This document shows positions 50,286 to 59,761 of a stretch of DNA of 64,000 bases, in pieces; within the stretch, counting starts at the first letter, position 1, and every line of letters begins with the position of its first letter. The notes below the pieces were generated by a model. It made no database searches. It saw only the letters and a list, made by a program, of their open reading frames with translations, and was not told where the DNA came from. Source of the DNA: an uncultured Tenacibaculum sp. (lineage in GTDB: Bacteria > Bacteroidota > Bacteroidia > Flavobacteriales > Flavobacteriaceae); contig CANMIL010000006.1 of assembly GCA_947497895.1 (NCBI GenBank), forward strand, positions 241,508 to 305,507. Direction: 5' to 3'. The translations under genes were made by a program, and so were the position numbers.

Positions 50286-51530
50286 TTATTCAGCATTCTT
50301 ATTCTTCTCTTCAATCCATTTACTCATATACTTAGTCGCTCGTATCGTTTCGAAATTCAAAAGACTCCCTATAAAATTATTAACTCTATCATTATCAATA
50401 GCTAACAACCTATCTTCTATTTCATTTCTGAACTGAGCTTCAAGTATTTCCCTATTATATTTTAAATTAATTATGTCTATTCCTCTTTCTTGTTTTTCTT
50501 TCCATATTTGTTCATTATTGAAAAGTAAGACAGCTTTCTCTGCAAAATCAGATACATCATTCTCTATGAACCCATTCCAAGGTAGCTCACCAACCATTCC
50601 TTCTGATCCTATTTCGGTAGTTACGCTGGGAGTTCCTACTAACATCGCATCTGTTAGTTTTCCTTTAATACCAGCCCCAAACATTAGAGGAGCGAGCATC
50701 ACTCTTGCTTTTTCTATGGTTTTTAACGCACTATCCGCCGCACCTTTTACAATAAATCCTTCTTTTTTATTATCCATTTGTAAAATATGCTCAGTTGCAT
50801 AAGCTCCATAAATATGTAATTCAGCTTCCGGTAATTGCTTTCTTATCAATGGCCAAATAAACTTCTTCAACTGTACCACCGCATTAACATTAGGTGCATG
50901 CAAGTAATTTCCAATAAAAACAAAATGGTCTCTTCTCGAATAAGAAGTCCAATTTTTTCTTTGCTCTTCGTCAATGCTGTCCAGTAAAAAAGGGAGATGA
51001 AAATAAAGTCTTTCGTCTATTTTAAAGATTTCCTTTAATAGTCGAATTTCATATTCTGAAATTATTAAAGAAACATCACATCTGAGTATGGATGCAACTT
51101 CTCTTTTCGCTAAATCAGAACGGAGTAATTGGGTCAGCTCAAATTTTTTCTTCTTTTTAAAAGCTTCATGACGAACCTTTCTCAAACAATGTAAATCCTC
51201 GGTATCAAGAATCTTCAAAGCATTTGGACACTGCTCAGTTATCCTCCATCCAAACTGTTCCTCCATCATAAATCTATCGAACATTACAATTGAAGGGTTT
51301 TCCTCTTTGATAAAATCATCAAAAGAAGAGGAATTCAATATGATTACCTCTTCTTTTACTCCTAGTTCTTTTAAATTTATTGATCGTTCAGTTTTTTGGG
51401 CCGGACATGCAAAAGTAACTGTATAGTTATTCTTTAAAAATATTTCTATTAATTGAAGCATTCTGCTTCCTGCTGCCGAAGAATTTGGTTCAACCCAAAC
51501 ATAACCTATAATTACAACATGTTTTCTCAA
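50286..51530 (-). CDS. Glycosyltransferase of GT-B fold (GT4-like)
   Basis: A 414-residue cytosolic protein. The N-terminal Rossmann half begins HVVIIGYVWVEPNSSAAGSRM and the C-terminal half has HFVFIGNYLHAPN, AELHIYGAY, VMLAPLMFGAGIKGKLTDAM and VGTPSVTTEIGSEGM, the nucleotide-sugar-binding region of GT4/GT1 family enzymes. No DxD is needed in this fold. The insertion around residues 135-175 (KKKKKFELTQLLR) is basic. Substrate unknown; it is not in a polysaccharide gene cluster here. Confidence 0.82.
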   Translation of the reverse strand: MRKHVVIIGYVWVEPNSSAAGSRMLQLIEIFLKNNYTVTFACPAQKTERSINLKELGVKEEVIILNSSSFDDFIKEENPSIVMFDRFMMEEQFGWRITEQCPNALKILDTEDLHCLRKVRHEAFKKKKKFELTQLLRSDLAKREVASILRCDVSLIISEYEIRLLKEIFKIDERLYFHLPFLLDSIDEEQRKNWTSYSRRDHFVFIGNYLHAPNVNAVVQLKKFIWPLIRKQLPEAELHIYGAYATEHILQMDNKKEGFIVKGAADSALKTIEKARVMLAPLMFGAGIKGKLTDAMLVGTPSVTTEIGSEGMVGELPWNGFIENDVSDFAEKAVLLFNNEQIWKEKQERGIDIINLKYNREILEAQFRNEIEDRLLAIDNDRVNNFIGSLLNFETIRATKYMSKWIEEKNKNAE

Positions 51531-51535
51531 TAGTC

Positions 51536-51760
51536 TTACTCTATATTCGATTTATAATCTTCTTGTGTCAATTTCACCCAATCTATTATTATCATTTTTA
51601 AATCCGATAACCTTTCTTCCCTTTGGGTTACTAAATAGGATCTCAAAGGTACTTTGTTTTCTCCAACTCCGAAATATATTTTTATGATATGGAGCTCTTT
51701 CTCTTTTGTGGAGTACTGCCCTCCATATTGAAAAATCAAAGTAATTTTACCTATTTCAAT
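51536..51760 (-). pseudogene. Decayed partial copy of the haem-binding-domain gene
   Basis: An open stretch without ATG (TTG at 51739 is the only start-like codon), ending at 51536. Its product aligns to the C-terminal ~60 residues of the haem-binding protein encoded just upstream (51809-52273): LIFQYGGQYSTKEKE vs LDFSNWANYSLKKKE, ENKVPLRSYLVT vs EKHMPLKSYTIT, and LSDLKMIIIDWV vs LTDAEIKTLVDWG, with small indels. The N-terminal half with the CxxCH haem motif is missing. I read it as a tandem duplicate in decay. Confidence 0.65.
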
Positions 51761-51808
51761 ATTCTAATATGATACGACTAATCGATCCTAAAATAGTAAT
51801 TACTATAA

Positions 51809-52273
51809 TTACTTCGTCAAAAGTGCTTTGTACTCAGCTTGAGCAGATTTACCCCAATCAACCAAAGTTTTTATTTCTGCATCTGTTAACTCTCCATGGG
51901 TAATTGTATATGATTTTAAAGGCATGTGCTTTTCTTCTACCTCCTCGTAAACCTCGTCCATTTTATGTTCTTTCTTCTTCAAACTATAATTTGCCCAGTT
52001 TGAGAAATCAAGATGTTCTCTTCCTTCTTCTACATGATGAGCCATCCAATAATTTACTGGAGTAATTTTACTATACCATGGATAATTTGTTTTTTCGCTA
52101 TGGCAATCAAAACATGCCTTTTTCATAATAGCTTCCACCTCAGGAGTCGCTTTGGTCTCAGCTAAAAATCCCTTTACGCTCTCGTAATCACCACTATTTT
52201 GTTCTGGTTGAAAAAACTGTGCTACTAACAATCCCCCTATGGCTACCATGCCTACTTTTTTCAGTATACTCAT
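51809..52273 (-). CDS. Haem-binding-domain protein (single-haem c-type cytochrome-like)
   Basis: A 154-residue exported protein. An uncleaved or cleaved hydrophobic helix at residues 6-21, then the haem motif CFDCH (Cys54, Cys57, His58) in the context EKTNYPWYSKITPVNYWMAHH. This matches the Haem_bd domain family, whose role is probably electron transfer in the periplasm. The C-terminal half (EEKHMPLKSYTITHGELTD) is duplicated in decayed form at 51536-51760. Confidence 0.85.
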   Translation of the reverse strand: MSILKKVGMVAIGGLLVAQFFQPEQNSGDYESVKGFLAETKATPEVEAIMKKACFDCHSEKTNYPWYSKITPVNYWMAHHVEEGREHLDFSNWANYSLKKKEHKMDEVYEEVEEKHMPLKSYTITHGELTDAEIKTLVDWGKSAQAEYKALLTK

Positions 52274-52443
52274 TTGTTTGTTTTTTGTTGTTACGTATTA
52301 AATCTTGAACCGTCAGGCTTAAAAAATAACGTTTATTTTACAGTATCAATAACGATTTTAAACATGTCGGTTTTATTCTGTTTGTTTTTGCTGTCTAAAA
52401 ATAGTAATTCTTTAGTATAAAGGTAAAATATCACAAATAATCG

Positions 52444-52451
52444 TACATTTG
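52444..52451 (+). promoter_or_regulatory. Promoter -7 element of lpdA
   Basis: TACATTTG fits TAnnTTTG, 58 bases before the start codon. Confidence 0.5.
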
Positions 52452-52509
52452 TACTTCTTAAAAAAGAACTAAATAATTTAAGCTGGACGCTTTTAAAAAA
52501 CGCATAAAA

Positions 52510-53910
52510 ATGAAATACGATGTAATCGTTATTGGTTCTGGTCCTGGTGGATATATTTCTGCTATCAGAGCTGCTCAATTAGGATCTAAAGTTGCTATTA
52601 TCGAAAAATATTCAACTTTAGGTGGAACTTGTTTAAATGTTGGATGTATTCCTTCAAAAGCTTTATTAGATTCTTCTCATCATTATTATGATGCGGTTCA
52701 TCATTTTGAGGAGCACGGTATTTCTGTTGAAAAACCTACGTTTGACTTTTCAAAAATGGTTGCTCGTAAAGCTTCTGTAGTTGAACAAACTACTGGAGGT
52801 ATTAAATATTTAATGGACAAGAACAATATTGAAGTATTCGAAGGTCTTGGTTCATTTGAAGACGCTACACACGTTAAAATCACTAAAAATGATGGTTCTT
52901 CAGAAGTTATTGAAGGTACGAATATAATTATTGCTACTGGATCAAAACCATCTTCTTTACCATTTATTTCAATTGATAAAGAGCGCATCATTACTTCTAC
53001 CGAAGCTTTAAAATTAAAAGAAGTTCCAAAACATTTATTAGTTATTGGTGGTGGTGTTATTGGACTTGAATTAGGTTCTGTATATAAGAGATTAGGTGCT
53101 GATGTAACCGTTATTGAATATGCGCCTACCATTACTCCTACTATGGATAAGGATGTTTCTAAAGAATTAACGAAAGTATTAAAGAAACAAGGAGTAAAAT
53201 TCAACGTAAGTCATGGAGTTACTTCTGTTGAAAGAAAAGGAGATGAAGTAGTTGTTAAAGCGACCAATAAAAAAGGTGAAGAAGTTGAATTCAACGGAGA
53301 TTACTGTTTAGTAGCTGTTGGACGTCGTGCTTATACAGATGGTTTAGCTCTTGAAAAAGCAGGTGTTAAAGTATCTGAAAGAGGTCAAGTTGAAGTAAAC
53401 GACCACTTACAAACAAACGTAAGCAATATTTATGCTATTGGTGATGTAATTAGAGGAGCTATGCTAGCTCACAAAGCGGAAGAAGAAGGTGTTGTTGTTG
53501 CTGAATACTTAGCTGGACAAAAGCCTCATATCGATTATAACTTAATTCCTGGTATTGTGTATACTTGGCCAGAAGTTGCCGCTGTAGGTAAAACTGAGCA
53601 AGAATTAAAAGATGCTGGAGTTGAATATAAAGCTGGAAAATTTTCAATGCGTGCTTTAGGTAGATCTCGTGCAAGTGGAGATTTAGACGGTTTTGTTAAA
53701 GTTTTAGCCGATAAAGCTACAGACGAAGTGTTAGGAGTGCATATTGTTGGTGCTCGTGCTGCTGATTTAATTATGGAAATGGCTGTTGCAATGGAATTCA
53801 GAGCATCTGCTGAAGACATTGCAAGAATTTGTCATGGACACCCAACATATTCTGAAGCTATTAAAGAAGCTGCGAAAGCTGCTTGGGATGGAAAGCCTTT
53901 AAACGCTTAA
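52510..53910 (+). CDS. lpdA: Dihydrolipoyl dehydrogenase
   Basis: A 466-residue E3 component of 2-oxoacid dehydrogenase complexes. It has the FAD motif VIVIGSGPGGYISAI, the redox-active disulfide GGTCLNVGCIPSK (Cys41, Cys46), the NAD motif LLVIGGGVIGLELGSVY, YAIGDVIRGAMLAHKA, and the active-site His-Glu in GHPTYSEAIKEA. Codon use is markedly richer in preferred codons than its neighbours, as for an abundant protein. Monocistronic, ends at terminator 53935-53965. Confidence 0.97.
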   Translation: MKYDVIVIGSGPGGYISAIRAAQLGSKVAIIEKYSTLGGTCLNVGCIPSKALLDSSHHYYDAVHHFEEHGISVEKPTFDFSKMVARKASVVEQTTGGIKYLMDKNNIEVFEGLGSFEDATHVKITKNDGSSEVIEGTNIIIATGSKPSSLPFISIDKERIITSTEALKLKEVPKHLLVIGGGVIGLELGSVYKRLGADVTVIEYAPTITPTMDKDVSKELTKVLKKQGVKFNVSHGVTSVERKGDEVVVKATNKKGEEVEFNGDYCLVAVGRRAYTDGLALEKAGVKVSERGQVEVNDHLQTNVSNIYAIGDVIRGAMLAHKAEEEGVVVAEYLAGQKPHIDYNLIPGIVYTWPEVAAVGKTEQELKDAGVEYKAGKFSMRALGRSRASGDLDGFVKVLADKATDEVLGVHIVGARAADLIMEMAVAMEFRASAEDIARICHGHPTYSEAIKEAAKAAWDGKPLNA

Positions 53911-53934
53911 CAAACATCGATTTTATATGATATT

Positions 53935-53965
53935 AAAAGCGACTTCAATATTGGAGTCGCTTTTC
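53935..53965 (+). terminator. Intrinsic terminator after lpdA
   Basis: Stem AAAAGCGACT (53935-53944) / AGTCGCTTTT (53955-53964), with further pairing inside the loop, then TTTTC. Confidence 0.88.
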
Positions 53966-54070
53966 TATTTTGTATTATTATCAAAACAAAAAGCGTAAAA
54001 CTTTAAAATTCACAAGGTTAGTCCTGTTTTTTTTCGATAATTTAATTTCAAATTAAAAACCCTCCTTACA

Positions 54071-55888
54071 ATGAAATTCAAATTATTGAAACTATTTATT
54101 CTAGTTCTCTATTCGAATCTTTTATTCTCTCAAAGCTTTGTCGAAAAGCAACTTCCTACTCCAGACAACCTGAGTTCTTTATTTATTGGTCCTTTAATCC
54201 GTTCTACAATTCATTACGGTGCAACACCAAATAACTTTAATGGAGAAGTTATTCTATTTAATCATGGATATATAGATTTGAATCAGCTTTTCTTTACCAA
54301 CAATACATTTTATCAAGAAGCTTTTGATGCGGGTTACCAAGTCGTATTTGTGGCTACAACACGTGGAGAGGGTATGTGGAGAAATGGAGAGTTACTAGCT
54401 GAGTCAATCGATAAAATATGTAATAAATACAATGTAAGTGATCTCAATATTATTGCCCACAGTAATGGTGGTAAAGCGAGTGAGGTTGCCATGTATGCAC
54501 ATAATAAAAATAGTAAGGTAAAGCGGGTATTTGCGCTTGGAACTCCCTATTGGGGAACTTTTTTAGCCGATATTTCACAGCAATGGTGGTTTAATTGGAT
54601 ATGGCGTCATACTGGACTGAATGAAGGTAGTGCTACATCAACAACTTATTACTGTAGAAATGTGGTACGCCCTTATTTTGATAATCATCCAAATAATGAT
54701 CCTAGTAAATTTTATATCGTTGGTGGTTCAGGATTTGCGAGTGGTCATACTATTCTAGCTCCTTTAATGTTTACCAGTGGTGCAATTTTATATACACGAG
54801 AAGGCACCAATGACGGCGTAGCTTCATATAATAGTACCTTGCGACCTAATGGTAATTTCCTCTTTGCTAAAAACGAACTTAGACTTGATCATATCGACGT
54901 TGCTTTAGGACAATATGTATGGAACTATATTGAGCCTATTCTTTCGGGAAGCTCATCTAGAAATTTCTCTGAAAGCCATAATAGTATTAACAAGAACACT
55001 GAAGTTTCCAGTGACTATCAAATCGTTCATTCCGAAAACAGCTATGATCAGTTGAAATTAGATGCTCATAACTCGAAAGGTCGCTTAGTTGTTTTTCATC
55101 CTAGTAAAAAAGAATCTTTCCAGCTTGAATCAAGTATTAAAGATATTAAGGTTAATGAATTTATATGTTCTAAAAAACAAAGCAGTTTTGATGACCATGT
55201 GAGTTCCTATGACATCACTTCTCAACGACGAAATGTTACGCTTTCTTCAAACGACAAATATGTGGCTTATTTACATCAGCCGAATGGAGTTATAATGATT
55301 TATGATTATAGCGCATCCTCGAACAATCTTAGCATTAATTTCACGAATGTAAAGACACCAATTAGTTCGACAAAAGTGACAGCTGTTATCTCGAGAACCT
55401 CAGATTTAATGGGAAACAAGATATCTGAACGTACTTATGTAAAAACATTAAAATTTAATGATAATGACGAGAGTTTTGTGCTAAACACCTCAAATTTTGA
55501 CAAAGGCACCTATAGTGTTTATATTTCTGCTAGTCACGAAGACTTTAAAAGAAATATTATTTCAGGGTTTACTATTGGTAAATTGAACACAGCATTACTT
55601 GACATTAAATCAACAATACAATCAACCGACGAATTAACTTTACAACTACAAAACACCTTGGTTGATGACTATTTGAACTTTAACCTTACTGGTTATGCCA
55701 AATACAATACAGCTACTAATTATCACATTAATGTATTTAATTTAAATGGCCAGAAAGTAATTCAAAGAACAGAAGAGATTCGTTCTGGAGAATTTAAGGT
55801 TAATGTTGAGGATTTACATTCAGGACTATATATCGTACAAGTAGATTTAAAAGGAAAACTAAAAAGCTTTAAAATAGTTAAAAACTAG
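54071..55888 (+). CDS. Secreted alpha/beta hydrolase (lipase-like) with T9SS sorting domain
   Basis: A 605-residue exported protein. Signal to NLLFSQ (about residue 21). The catalytic domain has NIIAHSNGGKASEVAMY with nucleophile Ser131 (GxSxG-like HSNGG) and RVFALGTPYWGT, as in triacylglycerol lipases. From about residue 528 the C-terminus (INVFNLNGQKVIQ, SGEFKVNVEDLHSGLYIVQV, ending IVKN) is a type A T9SS sorting domain, so it should be secreted or surface-attached. Middle region (about 300-520) beta-rich, unrecognised. Confidence 0.88.
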   Translation: MKFKLLKLFILVLYSNLLFSQSFVEKQLPTPDNLSSLFIGPLIRSTIHYGATPNNFNGEVILFNHGYIDLNQLFFTNNTFYQEAFDAGYQVVFVATTRGEGMWRNGELLAESIDKICNKYNVSDLNIIAHSNGGKASEVAMYAHNKNSKVKRVFALGTPYWGTFLADISQQWWFNWIWRHTGLNEGSATSTTYYCRNVVRPYFDNHPNNDPSKFYIVGGSGFASGHTILAPLMFTSGAILYTREGTNDGVASYNSTLRPNGNFLFAKNELRLDHIDVALGQYVWNYIEPILSGSSSRNFSESHNSINKNTEVSSDYQIVHSENSYDQLKLDAHNSKGRLVVFHPSKKESFQLESSIKDIKVNEFICSKKQSSFDDHVSSYDITSQRRNVTLSSNDKYVAYLHQPNGVIMIYDYSASSNNLSINFTNVKTPISSTKVTAVISRTSDLMGNKISERTYVKTLKFNDNDESFVLNTSNFDKGTYSVYISASHEDFKRNIISGFTIGKLNTALLDIKSTIQSTDELTLQLQNTLVDDYLNFNLTGYAKYNTATNYHINVFNLNGQKVIQRTEEIRSGEFKVNVEDLHSGLYIVQVDLKGKLKSFKIVKN

Positions 55889-55983
55889 GTTCAAACTATT
55901 TTAAGCTGATTGACTATTACAAAACTAAGAATTTAAATAAACTGAAGATATAAATAGTAGAGTGTTTAGAATCACAATTAGTG

Positions 55984-56015
55984 TAAAAAAAGCCCGAGAT
56001 AAATCTCGGGCTTTT
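55984..56015. terminator. Bidirectional terminator between lipase and ppiD
   Basis: 13-bp stem AAAAGCCCGAGAT (55988-56000) / ATCTCGGGCTTTT (56003-56015) with a 2-base loop; T-runs on both strands. Confidence 0.92.
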
Positions 56016-56044
56016 AATTATATTATATGGACTTAAAAAATTCC

Positions 56045-58165
56045 TTATTGCTGAATTCCGTAAAAGTTACCTACGTTATCGTCAATATCAGAAGCTTTTT
56101 TGATAGCTTCAAAAATCTGGAATGATTTATTCTTGCGCTCGTTAGCTAATCTCTTTCTGTAAGTATCATAGTTAGGTAAAGCTGTTGGTAATTCTTTTGA
56201 CTCAACAGTAAAGGCAAATACACCTCTATCACCAACTACATTTTTAAATAATTCATTCTCTTTAGCACTTAACATTGCTCCAATAATCTTTGGCTCATAT
56301 CCAACACCTGCTAAAGTAGGTGACTGTAAGTTCACTTTATTTGCGTTTCTAACTGTTTGTCCAGCGTTTTTAGCAATTTCCTCTAAAGTAGCTCCAGCCA
56401 TTTTATCCTCTAACATTTTAGCTTTCTTTTCTTTTACTAAAATTGGTCTTACAGTGGCAGTTGCTTTATCAACAGACATCAACCCTTTCGCAGTTTTATT
56501 TGTCAAAACTACAACAGCATATCCTCCATCAACATCAAAACGCTTGTAGTCTCCTACGTTTGCATCCTTTTCAAAAGCCCAAGTAATAATTTCTCTTTCA
56601 TTCCCTAAACCTGGTACATTCTCATCTAATGCCTTTAATCCAACAGCTGGTAAAGATTTTAAACTCTTTTCTTTTAACACTTCATCGTAGCTTTTTCCAT
56701 TCGCTAAATCTTGTGCGAAAAGTTCTGCATTTTGATATATTGTATTTTCAGTTGCATCAGAAGCTATAATTTCCTTTCCGAAAGTAGCTAATCTTAATAC
56801 TGGCTGAAAGTTCTTTTGATCTTCAATTCTAATTACGTGGAAACCGAAAACAGTTTTTACAACACCTAAATCATTTTTCTTTCCTTCAAAAACGAAATCT
56901 CTAAATTCTGGTACCATTCTGTTGTATCCAAACCAATCATAGAAACCTCCTTTTGACGCCGAACCTTTATCTGAAGAAAAGTCTTTCGCTAAGTCAGCAA
57001 ATTTTGATGGAGTCTTCTTTACAGCTGCCATTAAACTATCAGCTAATACTTTCGCTTCTTCCTCTGTTCTTGTTATTGATGGATCTGCACTAGATGCTCC
57101 AACAAAAGGAACTAAAATATGTCTAGCTTGAGCAGAATCTGGTAATTGAGCTACTTCTGTAATTTTAGATAACTTAAAGAAATTCGCATCTTTATAAGGT
57201 CCAAACACATCTCCTTGCTTTCCTTCAAATAATTTATCAGCGATTACTTGAGGAACTTGAACTTTAAATTGTAATTTATCGTCAAAAGAAACATCAGAAT
57301 CATTCTCATTAAAGAACTCTAAATAATCTGTAGCGTTTTTTAAACCAACTAATGCGTTTCCGTTTTTCTCAGTATCTTCGATTAATTCAGCTACACTGTT
57401 CTTAATTACAGCCTCATCTTCCGCTGTAGGTTTGATATCAAACTTTACAAACTTTACATCTCTTGAAGCCTCAACTTCGTAGTTCGACGCGTTTGCCTCA
57501 ATATAACTTTTAATATCTCCTTTTGTTACGGTAACTAGACTATCAGCTATTAGTGTGTAAGGAGCATAAACATACTTACCAGAAATTTTTGTATTTTCAG
57601 TAAGATATTTGTTTTCTCCTTCTTTTAAAGAAGCTCCTAATCCAGATGTTACTAAGTTATCATAAGTAGTTTTCTCTAAATTGCTCTTAAGAGATCCCAT
57701 ATAGTTTTGCCAAGCTCTCCACTCATCACCATTAGCATCTTTTATCGTTGCTAAAAACTCCGTGAATTTAGACTTATCAAAAATTCCTTCAGTTTGGAAT
57801 CTTGCTTGATTTTGAACTCCAGAAGATTCGATTAACGCTTTCATTATATCCGCCTCACCAACTGTAATTCCAGCGTTCTCTAATTGAGTTTCGTAAATTT
57901 TTTGACGTAACAAGCTATTCCATACATTTTTTGCTGCTTGCATTTCAGAAACTCTTCCTCCAGAACTTTGCTTATATGCTTCTAAAGCTTCAGCAAACTC
58001 CTGACGAGATATTGTTTCACCGTTCACGGATCCAATATCATTTACTTTGGTTGAATTGAAAAAATCTGAAATAGTAGATGGGTCTAACACAAATGCAAAT
58101 AGCGCCAAACCAACAACAAGTATCAAGAACATTGAACGTTCTCTAATCTTCGATAAAATTGCCAT
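56045..58165 (-). CDS. ppiD: Peptidylprolyl isomerase PpiD/SurA type
   Basis: A 706-residue periplasmic folding factor. It has an N-terminal membrane anchor (FLILVVGLALFAFVLDPS near residues 13-30), the SurA_N-type helical region (GETISRQEFAEALEAY, LLRQKIYETQLENAGI) and a parvulin PPIase domain at about 345-450 (ARHILVPF, KFADLAKDFSSDKGSASKGG, FGFHVIRIEDQ). The rest is elongated helical and probably binds substrates. Last gene of the coaX-ppiD operon. Confidence 0.92.
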   Translation of the reverse strand: MAILSKIRERSMFLILVVGLALFAFVLDPSTISDFFNSTKVNDIGSVNGETISRQEFAEALEAYKQSSGGRVSEMQAAKNVWNSLLRQKIYETQLENAGITVGEADIMKALIESSGVQNQARFQTEGIFDKSKFTEFLATIKDANGDEWRAWQNYMGSLKSNLEKTTYDNLVTSGLGASLKEGENKYLTENTKISGKYVYAPYTLIADSLVTVTKGDIKSYIEANASNYEVEASRDVKFVKFDIKPTAEDEAVIKNSVAELIEDTEKNGNALVGLKNATDYLEFFNENDSDVSFDDKLQFKVQVPQVIADKLFEGKQGDVFGPYKDANFFKLSKITEVAQLPDSAQARHILVPFVGASSADPSITRTEEEAKVLADSLMAAVKKTPSKFADLAKDFSSDKGSASKGGFYDWFGYNRMVPEFRDFVFEGKKNDLGVVKTVFGFHVIRIEDQKNFQPVLRLATFGKEIIASDATENTIYQNAELFAQDLANGKSYDEVLKEKSLKSLPAVGLKALDENVPGLGNEREIITWAFEKDANVGDYKRFDVDGGYAVVVLTNKTAKGLMSVDKATATVRPILVKEKKAKMLEDKMAGATLEEIAKNAGQTVRNANKVNLQSPTLAGVGYEPKIIGAMLSAKENELFKNVVGDRGVFAFTVESKELPTALPNYDTYRKRLANERKNKSFQIFEAIKKASDIDDNVGNFYGIQQ

Positions 58166-58265
58166 ACGTCATTTTATTTAATTAACAGGGGCGAAAATAC
58201 AATTTCACATTTAATAATGCAACGTTTTTTTGGCTGTTTTAGAGTAGTTTTTGCTAGAAAAGTGC

Positions 58266-59555
58266 TTATTCTTCGCTTATTACCTCAAAACTAATTGTAT
58301 CAATTTTAGAAGCGCTGACTTTCAGTATTTTAATTTGAAAATTCCCAATAGTTAAAACCTCGTCTTTTTCTGGAATATTCTCAGTATGATTAATTATAAA
58401 TCCGCCTAAGGTTTCATAAGCATCCTCCTCCGGAATAGCCAAATCATACTCTTCGTTTAAGTAATCTACATCGAGTCTTGCAGAGAAATGATATTCTTTT
58501 TCACTGATTTGTTCTTCAAGTAATTCGATACTATCATGCTCGTCTTCTATTTCTCCAAATAACTCCTCTACTATATCCTCTACGGTAATAATTCCAGAGG
58601 TACCTCCATACTCATCAACAACTACAGCAATACTTCTACGCTTTTTAATTAATGAATTTAAAATATCGTTACTGATCATAGATTCTGGAACGAACTCAAC
58701 AGGGAGTAAAATAGATTTGATACTACGAGGTTTCTTAAACAATTCAAAAGCACTTACATAACCCAAAATTTCATCCAGAGAGTTTTTGTATACTATTATT
58801 TTTGAAAGACCTGTTTCAATAAAAAGTTCTCGTAACTCAGCAACAGTACGATGAATATCCACTGCTACTATTTCAGTTCTGGGAACCATAATTTCACGGG
58901 CCTTTACTTTATGAAACTCTAAAGCATTCTGAAAAATATGTATTTCTGAATCTACCTCTTCTTCATTACTTCCTCCATCTAACTGTTCAGAAATATAATT
59001 TCCCAGCTCTTCCTTACTAAACTCTTTTTGCTCTGCATCTTCTTTCGTTTTAAACAATACACGAAGAAAAAAGTCTGAAATTTTACTCGTTATCCAAGTT
59101 GGGATATAAAAAATATAATAAAAGAAATACGCTGGAATCGCAAAAAGTTTCAATGTTTCATTGGCATAAATTCGAAAGATCGCCTTGGGTAAAAACTCTG
59201 CTGTTACTAGAATTATTAACGTTGAAATTAATGTTTGTGTAAGTAACTTAGCTTCTACCAATAAATAGTTTATGAAGGTGTATTCCGATGGTAAAAACAT
59301 CTGAAACCAGTCAATCAAAAGTTCTCCCATGAAGTAACTATAAATTACCAATGCCACATTATTTCCGACCAGCATGGTGGTAATAAACTTTGACGACTTT
59401 TCTGTTAATTTGGCAAGTACTTTAGCTAAGAAGCCTTCTCGCTTTTTTTCAAGCTCAATATGAAGTTTATTTGCAGACACAAATGCTATTTCCATTCCTG
59501 AAAAAAATGCAGAAAATAGCACAGAAACGAAAATGATAATTATTTCAAATTGCAT
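58266..59555 (-). CDS. CNNM/CorC-type CBS-domain membrane protein (hemolysin family)
   Basis: A 429-residue protein. Residues 1-170: DUF21 membrane domain with four helices (MEIAFVSANKLHIELEKKR). Residues about 205-330: two CBS domains (VPRTEIVAVDIHRTVAELRE and RRSIAVVVDEYGGTSGIIT VEDI). Residues 345-425: CorC_HlyC domain. Members export divalent cations such as Mg. Ends near the start of ppiD; upstream is the small membrane protein gene 8 bases away. Confidence 0.9.
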   Translation of the reverse strand: MQFEIIIIFVSVLFSAFFSGMEIAFVSANKLHIELEKKREGFLAKVLAKLTEKSSKFITTMLVGNNVALVIYSYFMGELLIDWFQMFLPSEYTFINYLLVEAKLLTQTLISTLIILVTAEFLPKAIFRIYANETLKLFAIPAYFFYYIFYIPTWITSKISDFFLRVLFKTKEDAEQKEFSKEELGNYISEQLDGGSNEEEVDSEIHIFQNALEFHKVKAREIMVPRTEIVAVDIHRTVAELRELFIETGLSKIIVYKNSLDEILGYVSAFELFKKPRSIKSILLPVEFVPESMISNDILNSLIKKRRSIAVVVDEYGGTSGIITVEDIVEELFGEIEDEHDSIELLEEQISEKEYHFSARLDVDYLNEEYDLAIPEEDAYETLGGFIINHTENIPEKDEVLTIGNFQIKILKVSASKIDTISFEVISEE

Positions 59556-59563
59556 TCGTAGGG

Positions 59564-59761
59564 TTAATTTTGCTTGTTTCTATCAATTACCTTTTTTCTA
59601 AAACGTCTTTTAAATAAAAAGATTAGCGTGATAAATATAGCAAAACCAAACATTATTAATGCTTGTGGAAGGTCAGAATTTATTTTTAAAATTCCTTCTA
59701 CCAAAAAAATAACGGCTACTACCAAGTAACCATATTGTAAATATTTCCAAAGTGTATTCAT
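59564..59761 (-). CDS. Small two-helix membrane protein
   Basis: A 65-residue protein with two hydrophobic helices (about 9-23 and 33-49) and a strongly basic C-terminal tail (FKRRFRKKVIDRNKQ). Its first base overlaps the stop of lptC. No recognised family name, but the position inside the envelope operon and conserved-looking composition support a real gene. Probably helps assemble or anchor an envelope complex; function unknown. Confidence 0.72.
   Translation of the reverse strand: MNTLWKYLQYGYLVVAVIFLVEGILKINSDLPQALIMFGFAIFITLIFLFKRRFRKKVIDRNKQN

Noticed and set aside
50277..50405. Plus-strand frame beginning MKKLFSILILLFNPF, resembling a signal peptide
   Set aside because: It is antisense to the 3' end of the glycosyltransferase and ends after 42 codons; the composition follows from the opposite-strand Lys/Glu codons.
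52333..52578. Minus-strand frame of 81 codons overlapping the lpdA start
   Set aside because: Low-complexity Ser/Arg/Thr start, no recognisable domain, overlaps the promoter and start of lpdA.
52701..53204. 167-residue minus-strand open frame inside lpdA
   Set aside because: It mirrors strong lpdA codons, has no family features, and lpdA is unmistakable.
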